Positions 42,904-51,809 of a stretch of DNA of 64,000 bases are shown here, in pieces; position 1 is the first letter of the stretch, and each line of letters starts with the position of its first letter. A program made the translations under genes and the position numbers. The stretch comes from Bifidobacterium pseudolongum subsp. pseudolongum DSM 20099. Its GTDB lineage: Bacteria > Actinomycetota > Actinomycetes > Actinomycetales > Bifidobacteriaceae. Location: NCBI RefSeq assembly GCF_000771225.1, contig NZ_JDTZ01000008.1, forward strand, positions 1 through 64,000. The letters run 5' to 3'. Below the pieces are notes generated by a model. The model ran no database searches, had not been told where the DNA came from, and worked only from the letters and a program-made list of their open reading frames with translations.

Positions 42904-45531
42904 TCACTCATCGATGTCGTCGTTGAGCGAAGCATTGAAGTCGGCGACCATCTTGGTGCGGTGCGAGCTTTCCACGTTGGCGCTGATCAGGCGGCGCAGC
43001 GCATTGTCGGCATCCGCATGCGAGGCGAGCCACTTGTCGCCCAGCTCGACGAGCGTTGCCGGATCCGCATAGCGCGGGTACAGGCCTTCGAGCAGCGCTT
43101 CGGCCATGTGGAAGGTCTTGTGGTTCCAGATCCATTCCGCGCTGTCGAAATACTCCTTGACATACGGCTCGGCGAGTTCCGGGCTCGGGGTCGAGGCGAA
43201 CCCGCTGGCCACCGATTCGAGCTGGCTGTTGGTGAGCACCTCATCGTGGAGCGCCTCGTTCCATGCCCATGCCTTCGCGTCGGCGGTCGCACGCGCCGCG
43301 CGCGCCGCAAGCGCGAACTCGCGGTTCTCGGTCGTGTCTTTCCTCTCGAGCTCCTGCTGGATGTCCTCTTCGTCGATCGCGTTGATCGACGAGAGGGCGC
43401 GCACAAGCGACCAGCGGAAGTTGTTGTCGAGCTCAAGGCCTTCGAGCACGCGCGAACCACTGAGCAGGCCGCGCACGGTGTCCGCGAACGCGCTGTCACC
43501 TTCGACGCCGTACGTCAGGTAGGCGCTGATGAGCTGGAACTGCATGTCCGAGCCGGCGGGTGCCTGCTTGGCCAGGTCGAGCAGCGCCTGCGCCGTGTGC
43601 TGTGCGATCGCGGCGCGCTTGGTGCGGTCGGTGTAGTGCCACACGGTCGTGGACAGGCACGCGAGCGCATAGCGGAACGTGGTGGACTCCGTCTCGGTGG
43701 AGAGCAGCTTGAGCGTCGTGCCGATGAAGTCGGAGGCGGCGAGCTCGCCGTCGCGCGTCATGTCCCACAGCGCGAGCCAGATCACGGCGCGGGCGAGCGC
43801 GTCGTCGAACCGGTACAGGTTCGCGGTGGCGAACGCGAGCGACTCGTCGTCGAAGCGCAGCTTCGTGTACGTCAGGTCGTCGTCGTTCGTGAGCAGGAAC
43901 TGCGGGCGCGGCTTGCCTGCGGCCCCGGTGACGGTGGTCGCCTCACCAGCGACGTCGAGTTCGATGCGGTCGGTGCGCACGACCTTGCCGCTCTCCTCGT
44001 CCACGTTGTAGAAACCGACGGCGAGGCGGTGCTCGCGCAGCACGGGGTGGTCGGTGGGGGCGAACTGGTGCAGCGTGAGCTCGCTGATCGTGCCGTCCTG
44101 CGCGGTGTGCAGGTCGGTGGCGATCGTGTTGATGCCCGCCTGTTCGAGCCACTGCGCGCTCCACGTCTTGAGGTCGCGGCCCGACGTGCCTTCGAGCTCG
44201 GTGAGCAGGTCGTTGAGCGTCGCGTTCGAGTACGCGTGGCGGTACAGGTAGTGGTTGATGCCTTCGAAGAACTCGCTGCGCCCCACGTAGGCCACGAGCT
44301 GCTTCAGGACGGACGCGCCCTTGGCGTAGGTGATGCCGTCGAAGTTCACATAGGTGTCGTTGAGGTCGTTGATCGGCGCCACGATCGGGTGCGTGGTGCT
44401 CAGCTGGTCCTGGTTGAGCGCCCAGCTCTTCTCGCCCGAGCAGAACGTGGCCCATGCGTCGTGCCATTCGGTGGCTTCGGCGGTGGCGAGCGTGGAGGTG
44501 AACTCGGCGAAGGATTCGTTGAGCCACAGGTCGTTCCACCACTTCATCGTCACATAGTCGCCGAACCACATGTGCGCGAGCTCGTGCAGCACGGTCACGA
44601 CGCGGCGTTCGGCGAGCGCGTCGGTCACCTTCGACGAGAAGACGTACGAGTCGCGGATCGTGACCATGCCGATGTTTTCCATGGCGCCGGCGTTGTATTC
44701 CGGCACGTAGATCTGGTCGTACTTCGCGTACGGGTACGGCACGCCCCACGTCTTCGCGTAGAACGCGAAGCCCTTCTTCGTGATGTCGAACAGGTAGTCC
44801 ACATCTTTCGCGAAGTCGTCTTTGAGCGACTGGCGGCAATACTGCGCCATAGGGATCGTGCGGCCGTCCTCATTCTGGTACGTGGTGCGCCATTCGGCGT
44901 ACGGACCGGCGCAGATCGCCGTCAGGTACGAGCTCATCGTGGGCGTGGGCGCGAAGGTCCAGCGCTTGGCGTGCTCGGCGGGCTTGGTGCCGAGCGTGCC
45001 GTCGAGCGTCATCTGGTCGGTGTCTTCGGTGCGTTCGACCGGCATGTTCGACGTGACGATCCACGAGCACGGCGCGAGCACGGAGAACGTGAAGACGGCC
45101 TTGAGGTCGGGCTGGTCGAAGACAGCGTAGACGCGGCGCGCGTCCGGCACTTCGAACTGCGAATACAGGTACACGTTGCCGTCAGAGGGGTCCACGCTGC
45201 GGTGCAGGCCCTCGCCGGTCGTCGAATAGCGGCACAGCGCGGTGACGACGACTTCGTTGCGCTCGCGCAGGTTGTTGAGGGCGATACGGCTGTCCGCGAA
45301 CACTTCGCTCGGTTCCACGGATTCGCCGTTGACCGTGACCGCGGTCACTTCGTCGGCGATGAGGTCGAGGAACGTGCTCTCCCCCGCCTTGGCGCCGAAT
45401 TGGATCGTGGATGTGGAGACGAAGGTCGTGTCGCCCTGCGTCAGGTCCAGGTCCACACTGTACTGGATGGGGTATTGCACGATGGATTTGCGTTCTTCCG
45501 CTTCGACGCGGGTCAGATTCGCTCCCGGCAT
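42904..45531 (-). CDS. pepN: Aminopeptidase N (M1 family)
   Basis: An 875-residue zinc aminopeptidase. GAMEN at residues 282-286 binds the substrate amino group; HELAH at 316-320 with Glu339 (NESFAE) binds zinc. The C-terminal helical ERAP1-like domain is complete, and the length matches actinobacterial PepN. AGGAG lies seven bases before ATG 45531. The protein is cytoplasmic. RNase J lies upstream, separated by a terminator-like hairpin. Confidence 0.96.
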   Translation of the reverse strand: MPGANLTRVEAEERKSIVQYPIQYSVDLDLTQGDTTFVSTSTIQFGAKAGESTFLDLIADEVTAVTVNGESVEPSEVFADSRIALNNLRERNEVVVTALCRYSTTGEGLHRSVDPSDGNVYLYSQFEVPDARRVYAVFDQPDLKAVFTFSVLAPCSWIVTSNMPVERTEDTDQMTLDGTLGTKPAEHAKRWTFAPTPTMSSYLTAICAGPYAEWRTTYQNEDGRTIPMAQYCRQSLKDDFAKDVDYLFDITKKGFAFYAKTWGVPYPYAKYDQIYVPEYNAGAMENIGMVTIRDSYVFSSKVTDALAERRVVTVLHELAHMWFGDYVTMKWWNDLWLNESFAEFTSTLATAEATEWHDAWATFCSGEKSWALNQDQLSTTHPIVAPINDLNDTYVNFDGITYAKGASVLKQLVAYVGRSEFFEGINHYLYRHAYSNATLNDLLTELEGTSGRDLKTWSAQWLEQAGINTIATDLHTAQDGTISELTLHQFAPTDHPVLREHRLAVGFYNVDEESGKVVRTDRIELDVAGEATTVTGAAGKPRPQFLLTNDDDLTYTKLRFDDESLAFATANLYRFDDALARAVIWLALWDMTRDGELAASDFIGTTLKLLSTETESTTFRYALACLSTTVWHYTDRTKRAAIAQHTAQALLDLAKQAPAGSDMQFQLISAYLTYGVEGDSAFADTVRGLLSGSRVLEGLELDNNFRWSLVRALSSINAIDEEDIQQELERKDTTENREFALAARAARATADAKAWAWNEALHDEVLTNSQLESVASGFASTPSPELAEPYVKEYFDSAEWIWNHKTFHMAEALLEGLYPRYADPATLVELGDKWLASHADADNALRRLISANVESSHRTKMVADFNASLNDDIDE

Positions 45532-45604
45532 GGTTGGCTCCTCACTGTCTTGGTGTCTTCTGTTCTGGTTCCGGATGTTCTGTGTGATGATGGTGTACGC
45601 AATG

Positions 45605-45643
45605 CACCGGCGCGCACGGTTGAACGACCTATGCGCGCCGGTG
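45605..45643 (-). terminator. Hairpin after the RNase J gene
   Basis: CACCGGCGCGCA and TGCGCGCCGGTG form a perfect 12-bp stem with a 15-base loop, beginning nine bases after the RNase J stop. There is no T-run. Confidence 0.7.
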
Positions 45644-45651
45644 TGCCGCCC

Positions 45652-47580
45652 TCACTTGGCGTAGGTTTCCATGGCGTCCATGTCGACTGCGATATCCGCA
45701 ACGACGGGCACGATCATCGGCTTGCGGTGCAGTTCGCGCGCCACCCAACTGCCGAGTGTGCGCCGCATGATCTGCTGCAGCCTGTGCACGTCCTTCGTGC
45801 CGCCCATCATCGCGTCCTGCAACTGCTCGATGATCTGGTGGCGCACCTTCTCGAACGACTTCTCGTCTTCCGCAACGGCGTTGAGATATACCTTGGGCCC
45901 GGAGACGACGTCCTTGGCGTCGGTGTCGACGACCGCAAAGCACGAGACGAAGCCTTCGGATCCGAGGATGCGGCGCTTTTCCAGCTCGTCATCGGTCAGT
46001 TCGCCGACCGAGTCGCCATCCACGTAGATGTACCCGCAGGGCACAGAGCCGACGATCGCCGCCTTGCCATGGTAGAGGTCGACCACGTCGCCGTCTTCGG
46101 CGAGCACGACGTTCTCCGGTTCGATGCCCGTTTTGACGGCGATCAGGCCGTTGGCCACCAAGTGGCGGTTCTCGCCGTGGATCGGCATCGCGTTCTTCGG
46201 CTTGACGATGTTGTACATGTACAGCAACTCGCCCTCGTTGCAATGGCCCGAGACGTGCACCGCCGCATTGTCGCGGTTGACGACGCGCGCGCCGAGCTGC
46301 ACGAGCTTGTTGATCACCTTGTACACGCCGTGCTCGTTGCCGGGGATGAGCGAACTCGCGAGGATCACCGTGTCGAACTCGTTGATCGTGATGTCACGGT
46401 GGTTGCCGTCGGCGATGCGGCCGAGCGCGGCCATCGGCTCGCCCTGCGAACCGGTGCACATGTACACGAGCTTGTTGTCGGGGTAATCCTTGGCCTTCTT
46501 CAGGTCGATCACCGTGTCCTCCGGCAGGTGCAGGTAGCCCAGGTCGGCGGCGATGGCCATGTTGCGCACCATCGAACGGCCGACGAACACGACTTTGCGG
46601 CCGTACTTGTGCGCGGCGTCCACCACCTGCTGCACGCGGTGCACATGGCTCGAGAAGCTCGCCACGATGATCTTGCGCGTGGCGGTGGCGAACACCTGGT
46701 CGAGCGCCGGGCCGATCGAGGTCTCGGGCTTGACGAAGCCGGGCACTTCGGCGTTCGTCGAATCCATCATGAGCAGATCGACGCCCTGTTCGCCAAGCTT
46801 GCCGAACTCCACCAGATCGGTGACGCGGTGGTCGAGCGGCAGCTGGTCGAGTTTGATGTCGCCGGTGTCGATGAGCGAGCCGGCGGGCGTGCGCACGCAC
46901 ACGGCGAGCGCGTCGGGGATCGAATGGGTCACCGTCACGAATTCGAGGTTGAACGGGCCCACCTTGAGCTTGTCGCGGCCTTCGACCTGGATTGTCTCCG
47001 GTTCGATGTGGTGCTCCTTGCACTTGGCCTCCACAAAGCCCAGCGTGAGCTTGGAGCCGATGAGCGGGATGTCCTTGCGCAGTTTGAGCAGGTAGGGCAC
47101 GCCGCCGATGTGGTCTTCGTGGCCGTGCGTGAGCACGAGCGCATCCACCTTGTCGAGGCGGTCCTTGATGTAGTTGAAGTCGGGCAGAATCAGGTCGACG
47201 CCCGGCTGCTCCTCTTCGGGGAAGAGCACGCCGCAGTCGATGAGCAGAATGTGGCCGTTGTATTCGATCACGTTCATGTTGCGGCCGATTTCGCCAAGGC
47301 CACCGAGCGGCACGATGCGCATCGAGCCCTTGCGGTACTTCGGCGGGGCGATGCGGTTGGTGTCGTTGGTGTCCGACGTGGCGAGCTTCTTGCCCTTGGC
47401 GGCGTTTTCGCCGTACTGCGGCGTGGTGTTGGCGCCCTTGCCGGCGCGCTTGCGCGTGGCGGTTGCCTTGGCACCCGACTTGGCCATCTTCGCGGTGGTC
47501 TTGGCGCTTGCCTTGGCGGCCGTCTTCTTCTTCGATCCGCGCACGTGTTTGCGCGGCGTTTGTTCTTGTGTTTCTGTCAT
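45652..47580 (-). CDS. rnj: Ribonuclease J
   Basis: A metallo-beta-lactamase and beta-CASP ribonuclease with endonuclease and 5'-3' exonuclease activity in RNA decay and maturation. It has 642 residues. The metal motif THGHEDHIGG is at about 151-160, ISGHCNEGELLYM-type beta-CASP text appears later as VSGHCNEGELLY, and a C-terminal domain follows. The first 85 residues are a basic Lys/Ala/Thr-rich extension (KKKTAAKASAKTTAKMAK), common in actinobacterial RNase J and probably RNA-binding. Confidence 0.95.
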   Translation of the reverse strand: MTETQEQTPRKHVRGSKKKTAAKASAKTTAKMAKSGAKATATRKRAGKGANTTPQYGENAAKGKKLATSDTNDTNRIAPPKYRKGSMRIVPLGGLGEIGRNMNVIEYNGHILLIDCGVLFPEEEQPGVDLILPDFNYIKDRLDKVDALVLTHGHEDHIGGVPYLLKLRKDIPLIGSKLTLGFVEAKCKEHHIEPETIQVEGRDKLKVGPFNLEFVTVTHSIPDALAVCVRTPAGSLIDTGDIKLDQLPLDHRVTDLVEFGKLGEQGVDLLMMDSTNAEVPGFVKPETSIGPALDQVFATATRKIIVASFSSHVHRVQQVVDAAHKYGRKVVFVGRSMVRNMAIAADLGYLHLPEDTVIDLKKAKDYPDNKLVYMCTGSQGEPMAALGRIADGNHRDITINEFDTVILASSLIPGNEHGVYKVINKLVQLGARVVNRDNAAVHVSGHCNEGELLYMYNIVKPKNAMPIHGENRHLVANGLIAVKTGIEPENVVLAEDGDVVDLYHGKAAIVGSVPCGYIYVDGDSVGELTDDELEKRRILGSEGFVSCFAVVDTDAKDVVSGPKVYLNAVAEDEKSFEKVRHQIIEQLQDAMMGGTKDVHRLQQIMRRTLGSWVARELHRKPMIVPVVADIAVDMDAMETYAK

Positions 47581-47603
47581 GGTGTTTCGTTTTCTTCAAT
47601 AAG

Positions 47604-47627
47604 TGCCGTCCGCCTGTGCGGACGGCA
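47604..47627 (-). terminator. Hairpin between dapA and the RNase J gene
   Basis: TGCCGTCCGC and GCGGACGGCA form a perfect 10-bp stem with a CTGT loop. It lies 38 bp after the dapA stop. The following minus-strand bases (CTTATTGAAG) are only mildly T-rich. Confidence 0.6.
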
Positions 47628-47665
47628 AGGAACCAGGTTGGCCGCGGGCGCGCACGGCCGTGGCG

Positions 47666-48571
47666 TCACAGCAGTCCGGACGCTTCGAGCCCCGCCTTGA
47701 CCACGCCGATCTGCTCGGCGCTCGGGCCCACATTCGGCAGACGCATCTCGGTGCATTCGAGCAGACCGCGCACGTTGAGCGCCGCCTTGGCCATCACGGC
47801 CTGGAAGCCGGTGCCGTTCATCGCGTCGATCGCGGGGGCGATGCGGTTGGCGAGCGCCTGGGCGCGGTGCACATCGCCGCGGTCGAAGGCGTTGGCCAGA
47901 TCGCGCAGCGGGCCGGCGGCGGCATGGGCCACGACCGAGATGATGCCGACGGCGCCGATCGAGAGGAACGGCAGGAAGAGCGCGTCGTCGCCCGAATACC
48001 ATGTGAGGCCGGTTTCGAGACGTTTGCGCACGGCGCCGGCGATGTCACCGGTCGCGTCCTTGACGGCGCACACATGGTCGAGTTCGGAGATGTGGCAGTA
48101 GGTGTCGAGCGAGATGCGCACGCCGGTGCGCCCGGGCACGTCGTAGACGATGATCGGCTTGTCCGCCGACTCGTTGACGGCGCGGTAATGGTAGAAAATC
48201 CCCTGCTGTGAGGGGCGCGAGTAGTACGGGCAGACGACGAGCACCGCGTCGGCGCCCGCTTCCTGCGTCTGCTCGACCATGCGCACGGTGTGCGCGGTGT
48301 CGTTGGAACCGGCGCCGGAGATGACCGGCACATCCACTGCATCCTTGACGGCGCGCACCAGTTCGACTTTCTCGTCCATGTGCGTGGTGGGCGATTCACC
48401 GGTCGTGCCGTTGACGACGATGCCGTCCGCGCCGTCGGCCACCAGCTGGCGCGCGATCGTCTGCGCGGCGCGGTAATCCACCGCCCCGTCGGACTTCATC
48501 GGGGTGACCATTGCGGGCAGGATGCGCCCGAAGGGGGCTGGGTCAAGAAGGTGCATGGTTCCGTCAGTCAT
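47666..48571 (-). CDS. dapA: 4-hydroxy-tetrahydrodipicolinate synthase
   Basis: First committed step of lysine and diaminopimelate synthesis: pyruvate plus aspartate semialdehyde. It has 301 residues. Tyr143 in YDVPGRTGV and the Schiff-base Lys171 in CAVKDATGD correspond to E. coli Tyr133 and Lys161; NGTTGES at 54-60 is the substrate loop. dapB lies upstream on the same strand, 115 bp away. Confidence 0.96.
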   Translation of the reverse strand: MTDGTMHLLDPAPFGRILPAMVTPMKSDGAVDYRAAQTIARQLVADGADGIVVNGTTGESPTTHMDEKVELVRAVKDAVDVPVISGAGSNDTAHTVRMVEQTQEAGADAVLVVCPYYSRPSQQGIFYHYRAVNESADKPIIVYDVPGRTGVRISLDTYCHISELDHVCAVKDATGDIAGAVRKRLETGLTWYSGDDALFLPFLSIGAVGIISVVAHAAAGPLRDLANAFDRGDVHRAQALANRIAPAIDAMNGTGFQAVMAKAALNVRGLLECTEMRLPNVGPSAEQIGVVKAGLEASGLL

Positions 48572-48629
48572 ACGTGCAACGGTACTGTTGGGTTAGGACG
48601 CCGAAAACGTCTCTTCAGCGTTGGGGAAA

Positions 48630-48666
48630 GTGCGCAAGTTGAGCGTATGCGCATCAACTTACGCAC
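48630..48666. promoter_or_regulatory. Inverted repeat between dapB and dapA
   Basis: GTGCGCAAGTTGA and TCAACTTACGCAC form a 13-bp stem with one mismatch around an 11-base loop. It could be the dapB terminator, an attenuator, or an operator for dapA. Confidence 0.5.
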
Positions 48667-48686
48667 CGGTGCGGAGCACGGATCGA

Positions 48687-49439
48687 TCACAGGTCGAGGA
48701 ACTTGTCGAGCCCGACCGTCAGGCCCGGGTGGCCGGCGCCCTCCACATTGCGCACGGCGAGCAGCACGCCGGGCATGAACGAGATGCGGTCGAAGCTGTC
48801 GGCGCGGATCGTGAGCTGTTCGCCGGCGTTGCCGAACAGCACCTCTTCGTGCGCGTTGAGGCCGCGCAGGCGCACGGCGTGCACATGCACACCGTCGATG
48901 ACCTGGCCACGCGAGCCGCCGTCGGTCTCAGTCGCGTCGGGCACCGGGCCCAGACCGGCCGCGGCGCGCGCCTCGGCGATGCCCTGCGCGGTGTGGATCG
49001 CGGTGCCGCTCGGCGCGTCCACCTTGTTCGGGTGGTGCAATTCCACGACCTCGGCGGATTCGAAATACGGGGCGGCCACGCGCGCGAAGTGGTCGGCGAG
49101 CACGGCGGAGATCGCGAAGTTCGGCGCGATGAACACGCTCTGGTCCGGGTTGCCGGCTTCGGTGAGCGCCGCCGAGACCTGGTTGAGCTTGTCTTCGGTC
49201 CAGCCCGTGGTGCCGACGACGACGTTGACGCCCTGCTTGACGAGCGCGAGCACATTGCCGAGCGCGACCGACGGCACGGTGAACTCGACGACGACGTCGG
49301 TGTTCTGCGGGCTGATCGCCGTCAGGTCGTCGCCCGCGTCAAGCGCGAGCGCGAGCTGCATGTCCGCGGCGCCTTCCACCGCGGCCACGACGTGCGATCC
49401 CATGCGGCCCTTGGCCCCTACCACCGAAACTCGAATCAT
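48687..49439 (-). CDS. dapB: 4-hydroxy-tetrahydrodipicolinate reductase
   Basis: Second step of the diaminopimelate pathway. It has 250 residues. The nucleotide-binding motif VVGAKGRMG is at about residues 6-14, and HHPNKVDAPSGTA holds the catalytic His and Lys of the family. The ATG at 49439 overlaps the stop of the MFS gene by four bases, so dapB translation is tied to the transporter. Confidence 0.96.
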   Translation of the reverse strand: MIRVSVVGAKGRMGSHVVAAVEGAADMQLALALDAGDDLTAISPQNTDVVVEFTVPSVALGNVLALVKQGVNVVVGTTGWTEDKLNQVSAALTEAGNPDQSVFIAPNFAISAVLADHFARVAAPYFESAEVVELHHPNKVDAPSGTAIHTAQGIAEARAAAGLGPVPDATETDGGSRGQVIDGVHVHAVRLRGLNAHEEVLFGNAGEQLTIRADSFDRISFMPGVLLAVRNVEGAGHPGLTVGLDKFLDL

Positions 49440-50839
49440 GATGCATGCCTTTCTGTTGTATGCGTGGGTGCGTCTTGTTCCACGTCCAGTGTAGCGGTCT
49501 TGCGCGTGAAGACCCACCAGCCAAGCAAGGCGAAGGGGATCGCGGCGGCCGTGTAGACCCACGTCATCATGACGCCGGCGTGGGCGTCGATATGGTCGAG
49601 GATCATGCCGCCAAGCAGCGAACCGAGCGAGGCGCCGATCTGGCCGGCGGTCGTGAGCCACGAAAGGCCTTCGGTGAGCGACTGCTCCGGCACCGTCTCC
49701 TTGACGATGAGGTTGCCGGTGGCGAACAGCGGCGAGACGACAAGGCCCGACAGCAGTTCGACGGCACCGAGCACGAAGTAGTTGTCCATCGTCCAGCGCA
49801 TGCACGCGAAGCCGACGGCGAGGATCGCCAGGCACACAATCATGCGGCGCCAATGCGGGTCGCGGTGCTGGCGCGAGCCGAAGTACAGCGCGCCGATGCA
49901 CGAGCCGACGGCGATCATCGCGAGCTGCAGGCCCAGGAACCGGTCGAGATGGTCGTGTTCCATCGCCGCCGTGATCGAGACGTCGAATGTCGTGAAACTC
50001 ATGTTGAAGCAGATGAATGTGAGCATGAGCGGCAGGATGCCTGCGTACAGCAGCACGTTGCGCGTCGCCTTGCGCGACGGCGCGGCGAGCGAGTTGCGTT
50101 TGCGCAAGGTGTCCTGCGGCGCTGCGCCCTGCCGCGCGCCGGCGTCGAATTCGCCGCGCGCGAGGCGCAGCTCCATGTCGTTGGCAGCAACCGGGGTCGT
50201 TTCCACGGTGCGCAGCACGGGCGGTTCGGAACGTTTGAGCGAGAAGAAGACCGTGCCGCCGAGCGCGCACGCGGCGGTCGGCACGAACAGCTGCGAGACC
50301 GGATGCACCGACGTGGCGAGCGTGGCCGCGAGGATCGGCCCGAAGATGAACACGATCTCGTCGATCGCCGATTCGAGCGCGTACGCCGTGTTGAGCAGGT
50401 CCATGTTGCCGGTGCGTTCGAGCAGGTACGTCCAGCGTGTGCGCACGAGCGCGCCGAACGAAAACTGTGTGGCGCCCATGACAAGCGCGAGCACGAACAG
50501 CAGCGGGATCGGCACGCGTGCGAGCGCGCTGAACGCGAACACGAGCATCGCCACGACCTGCACGGTGAGCGCCACACGGCCCACCTTGCGTTGGCCGAAA
50601 CGGTCGAACAGGCGCGCGTAGAACGGCGTGACGGCGGCGACGGCGAGGATGTACGCGCCGCTCATCGAACCGGCGACCGTCCAGTTGTCGTACAGGTGGT
50701 TGAGCGCGAGCACGATGCCCAGGCTCATCATGCTCATCGGCAGGCGCGCGAGGGCCGCTGCCGCGCAGAACGCCTTGGCGCCGGGCAGCGTGAACATGCG
50801 CGCGTACGGCGAACGTTTCGCTGTGGCTGTCGCACTCAT
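49436..50839 (-). CDS. Major facilitator superfamily transporter
   Basis: A 467-residue protein with about 12 membrane helices in two halves. The loop FYARLFDRFGQRKVGR fits MFS motif A of the drug/proton antiporter group, and a long charged central loop (around residues 205-265) separates the halves. Substrate unknown. It is joined by ATGA overlaps to the GNAT gene before it and to dapB after it. Confidence 0.88.
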   Translation of the reverse strand: MSATATAKRSPYARMFTLPGAKAFCAAAALARLPMSMMSLGIVLALNHLYDNWTVAGSMSGAYILAVAAVTPFYARLFDRFGQRKVGRVALTVQVVAMLVFAFSALARVPIPLLFVLALVMGATQFSFGALVRTRWTYLLERTGNMDLLNTAYALESAIDEIVFIFGPILAATLATSVHPVSQLFVPTAACALGGTVFFSLKRSEPPVLRTVETTPVAANDMELRLARGEFDAGARQGAAPQDTLRKRNSLAAPSRKATRNVLLYAGILPLMLTFICFNMSFTTFDVSITAAMEHDHLDRFLGLQLAMIAVGSCIGALYFGSRQHRDPHWRRMIVCLAILAVGFACMRWTMDNYFVLGAVELLSGLVVSPLFATGNLIVKETVPEQSLTEGLSWLTTAGQIGASLGSLLGGMILDHIDAHAGVMMTWVYTAAAIPFALLGWWVFTRKTATLDVEQDAPTHTTERHAS

Positions 50840-51606
50840 GCGCCGCACACCTCGCCCTGCGCGCCGTCGAACGCGCCACCGAGCGCGGTGCCGGCAAGGT
50901 CGGCGCGGTAGATGAACTGGTCGTCGGTATTCATGCCAGGGGCAAGATTGGCGTCTTCCGGGTGGTCGGCGGCAATGCGCTCGGCCACGCGGATAAGACC
51001 CTTGTGGTCGTAGAAGCCATAGTCGCAGCTCGAGTCGGTGTGCAGGAAGAACGCGCGCACATCCACCGACCGCAGGGCGGCGAGCAGCTGGCGCCACAGC
51101 GCGCCACCGACGCCAGCCCCGCGCACACCGGGATTGACCATGAACAGTTCGAGTTCCGCCTGCGTGGTGGCGGTGATGTCGCTGTCCTCTTCGAGGATGC
51201 CTTCGCGCACGAAGAACCCGTCTTCGAGCGTTTCGATGACGCGCGCGCCACGCGGGTCGGTAAGCAGTCCCGCGCGTACGCTCATAAGCGCCCCGTGCGC
51301 CTGCGGGAACAGCGCCGGCCGCCCCACCACGCGGGCGAGCGTGATGCCCACGAATTCGCCGGCGGAGGTCTGAGCCACGTTCGACCATGTGCTTTGCTCA
51401 AGGTAGTGCAATGTCAGGTAGCGGGCGATGAGCGGTGCCACCGGCGTGCCGGCGATGCCCTCCTGCTGCGGCCAGACGCGGTCGAAACAGGTGGCCACGG
51501 CGTCGAGGTCGCTCCATTCCATCGGTCGGTAGCTTACGGCAGGCGTGCCTGCGGTGCGTGCCGGAGTGGGGTTGGTGTGGGGTTGGCTGTTCGCGCCCAT
51601 GTGCAT
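50836..51606 (-). CDS. GNAT-family N-acetyltransferase
   Basis: The 256-residue protein has a GNAT fold. The acetyl-CoA loop is MVNPGVRGAGVGGALWRQLL (near residue 165), followed by FFLHTDSSCDYGFYDHKGL, a typical motif B. TAAGGAG lies just before ATG 51606; ATG 51600 is also possible. Substrate unknown. The stop overlaps the MFS gene, so it heads a GNAT-MFS-dapB chain. Confidence 0.85.
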   Translation of the reverse strand: MHMGANSQPHTNPTPARTAGTPAVSYRPMEWSDLDAVATCFDRVWPQQEGIAGTPVAPLIARYLTLHYLEQSTWSNVAQTSAGEFVGITLARVVGRPALFPQAHGALMSVRAGLLTDPRGARVIETLEDGFFVREGILEEDSDITATTQAELELFMVNPGVRGAGVGGALWRQLLAALRSVDVRAFFLHTDSSCDYGFYDHKGLIRVAERIAADHPEDANLAPGMNTDDQFIYRADLAGTALGGAFDGAQGEVCGA

Positions 51607-51809
51607 TGCTCCTTACAGATTCGCATTGCGCATGTGTGCCCGCCCACGCATGCCGGTGTGGCTCCGATCACACGCATCGGCGCAGTGCGTTCCCCTGCGC
51701 CGGGCGGAGGACCGCCCCGATACGCGTGTGCCGCCGGGGGTCCCAGCGGCTTGTGCCCATGCTTCAGCGCATCAGTGTAGCAGCTGTGCCGCCGCCCATG
51801 CGACTCTCG

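Noticed and set aside
42757..47700. A 1647-codon open frame on the plus strand
   Set aside because: It lies antisense to pepN and RNase J, both of which have complete motifs. Long antisense frames are normal in GC-rich genomes, and it has no recognisable domain.
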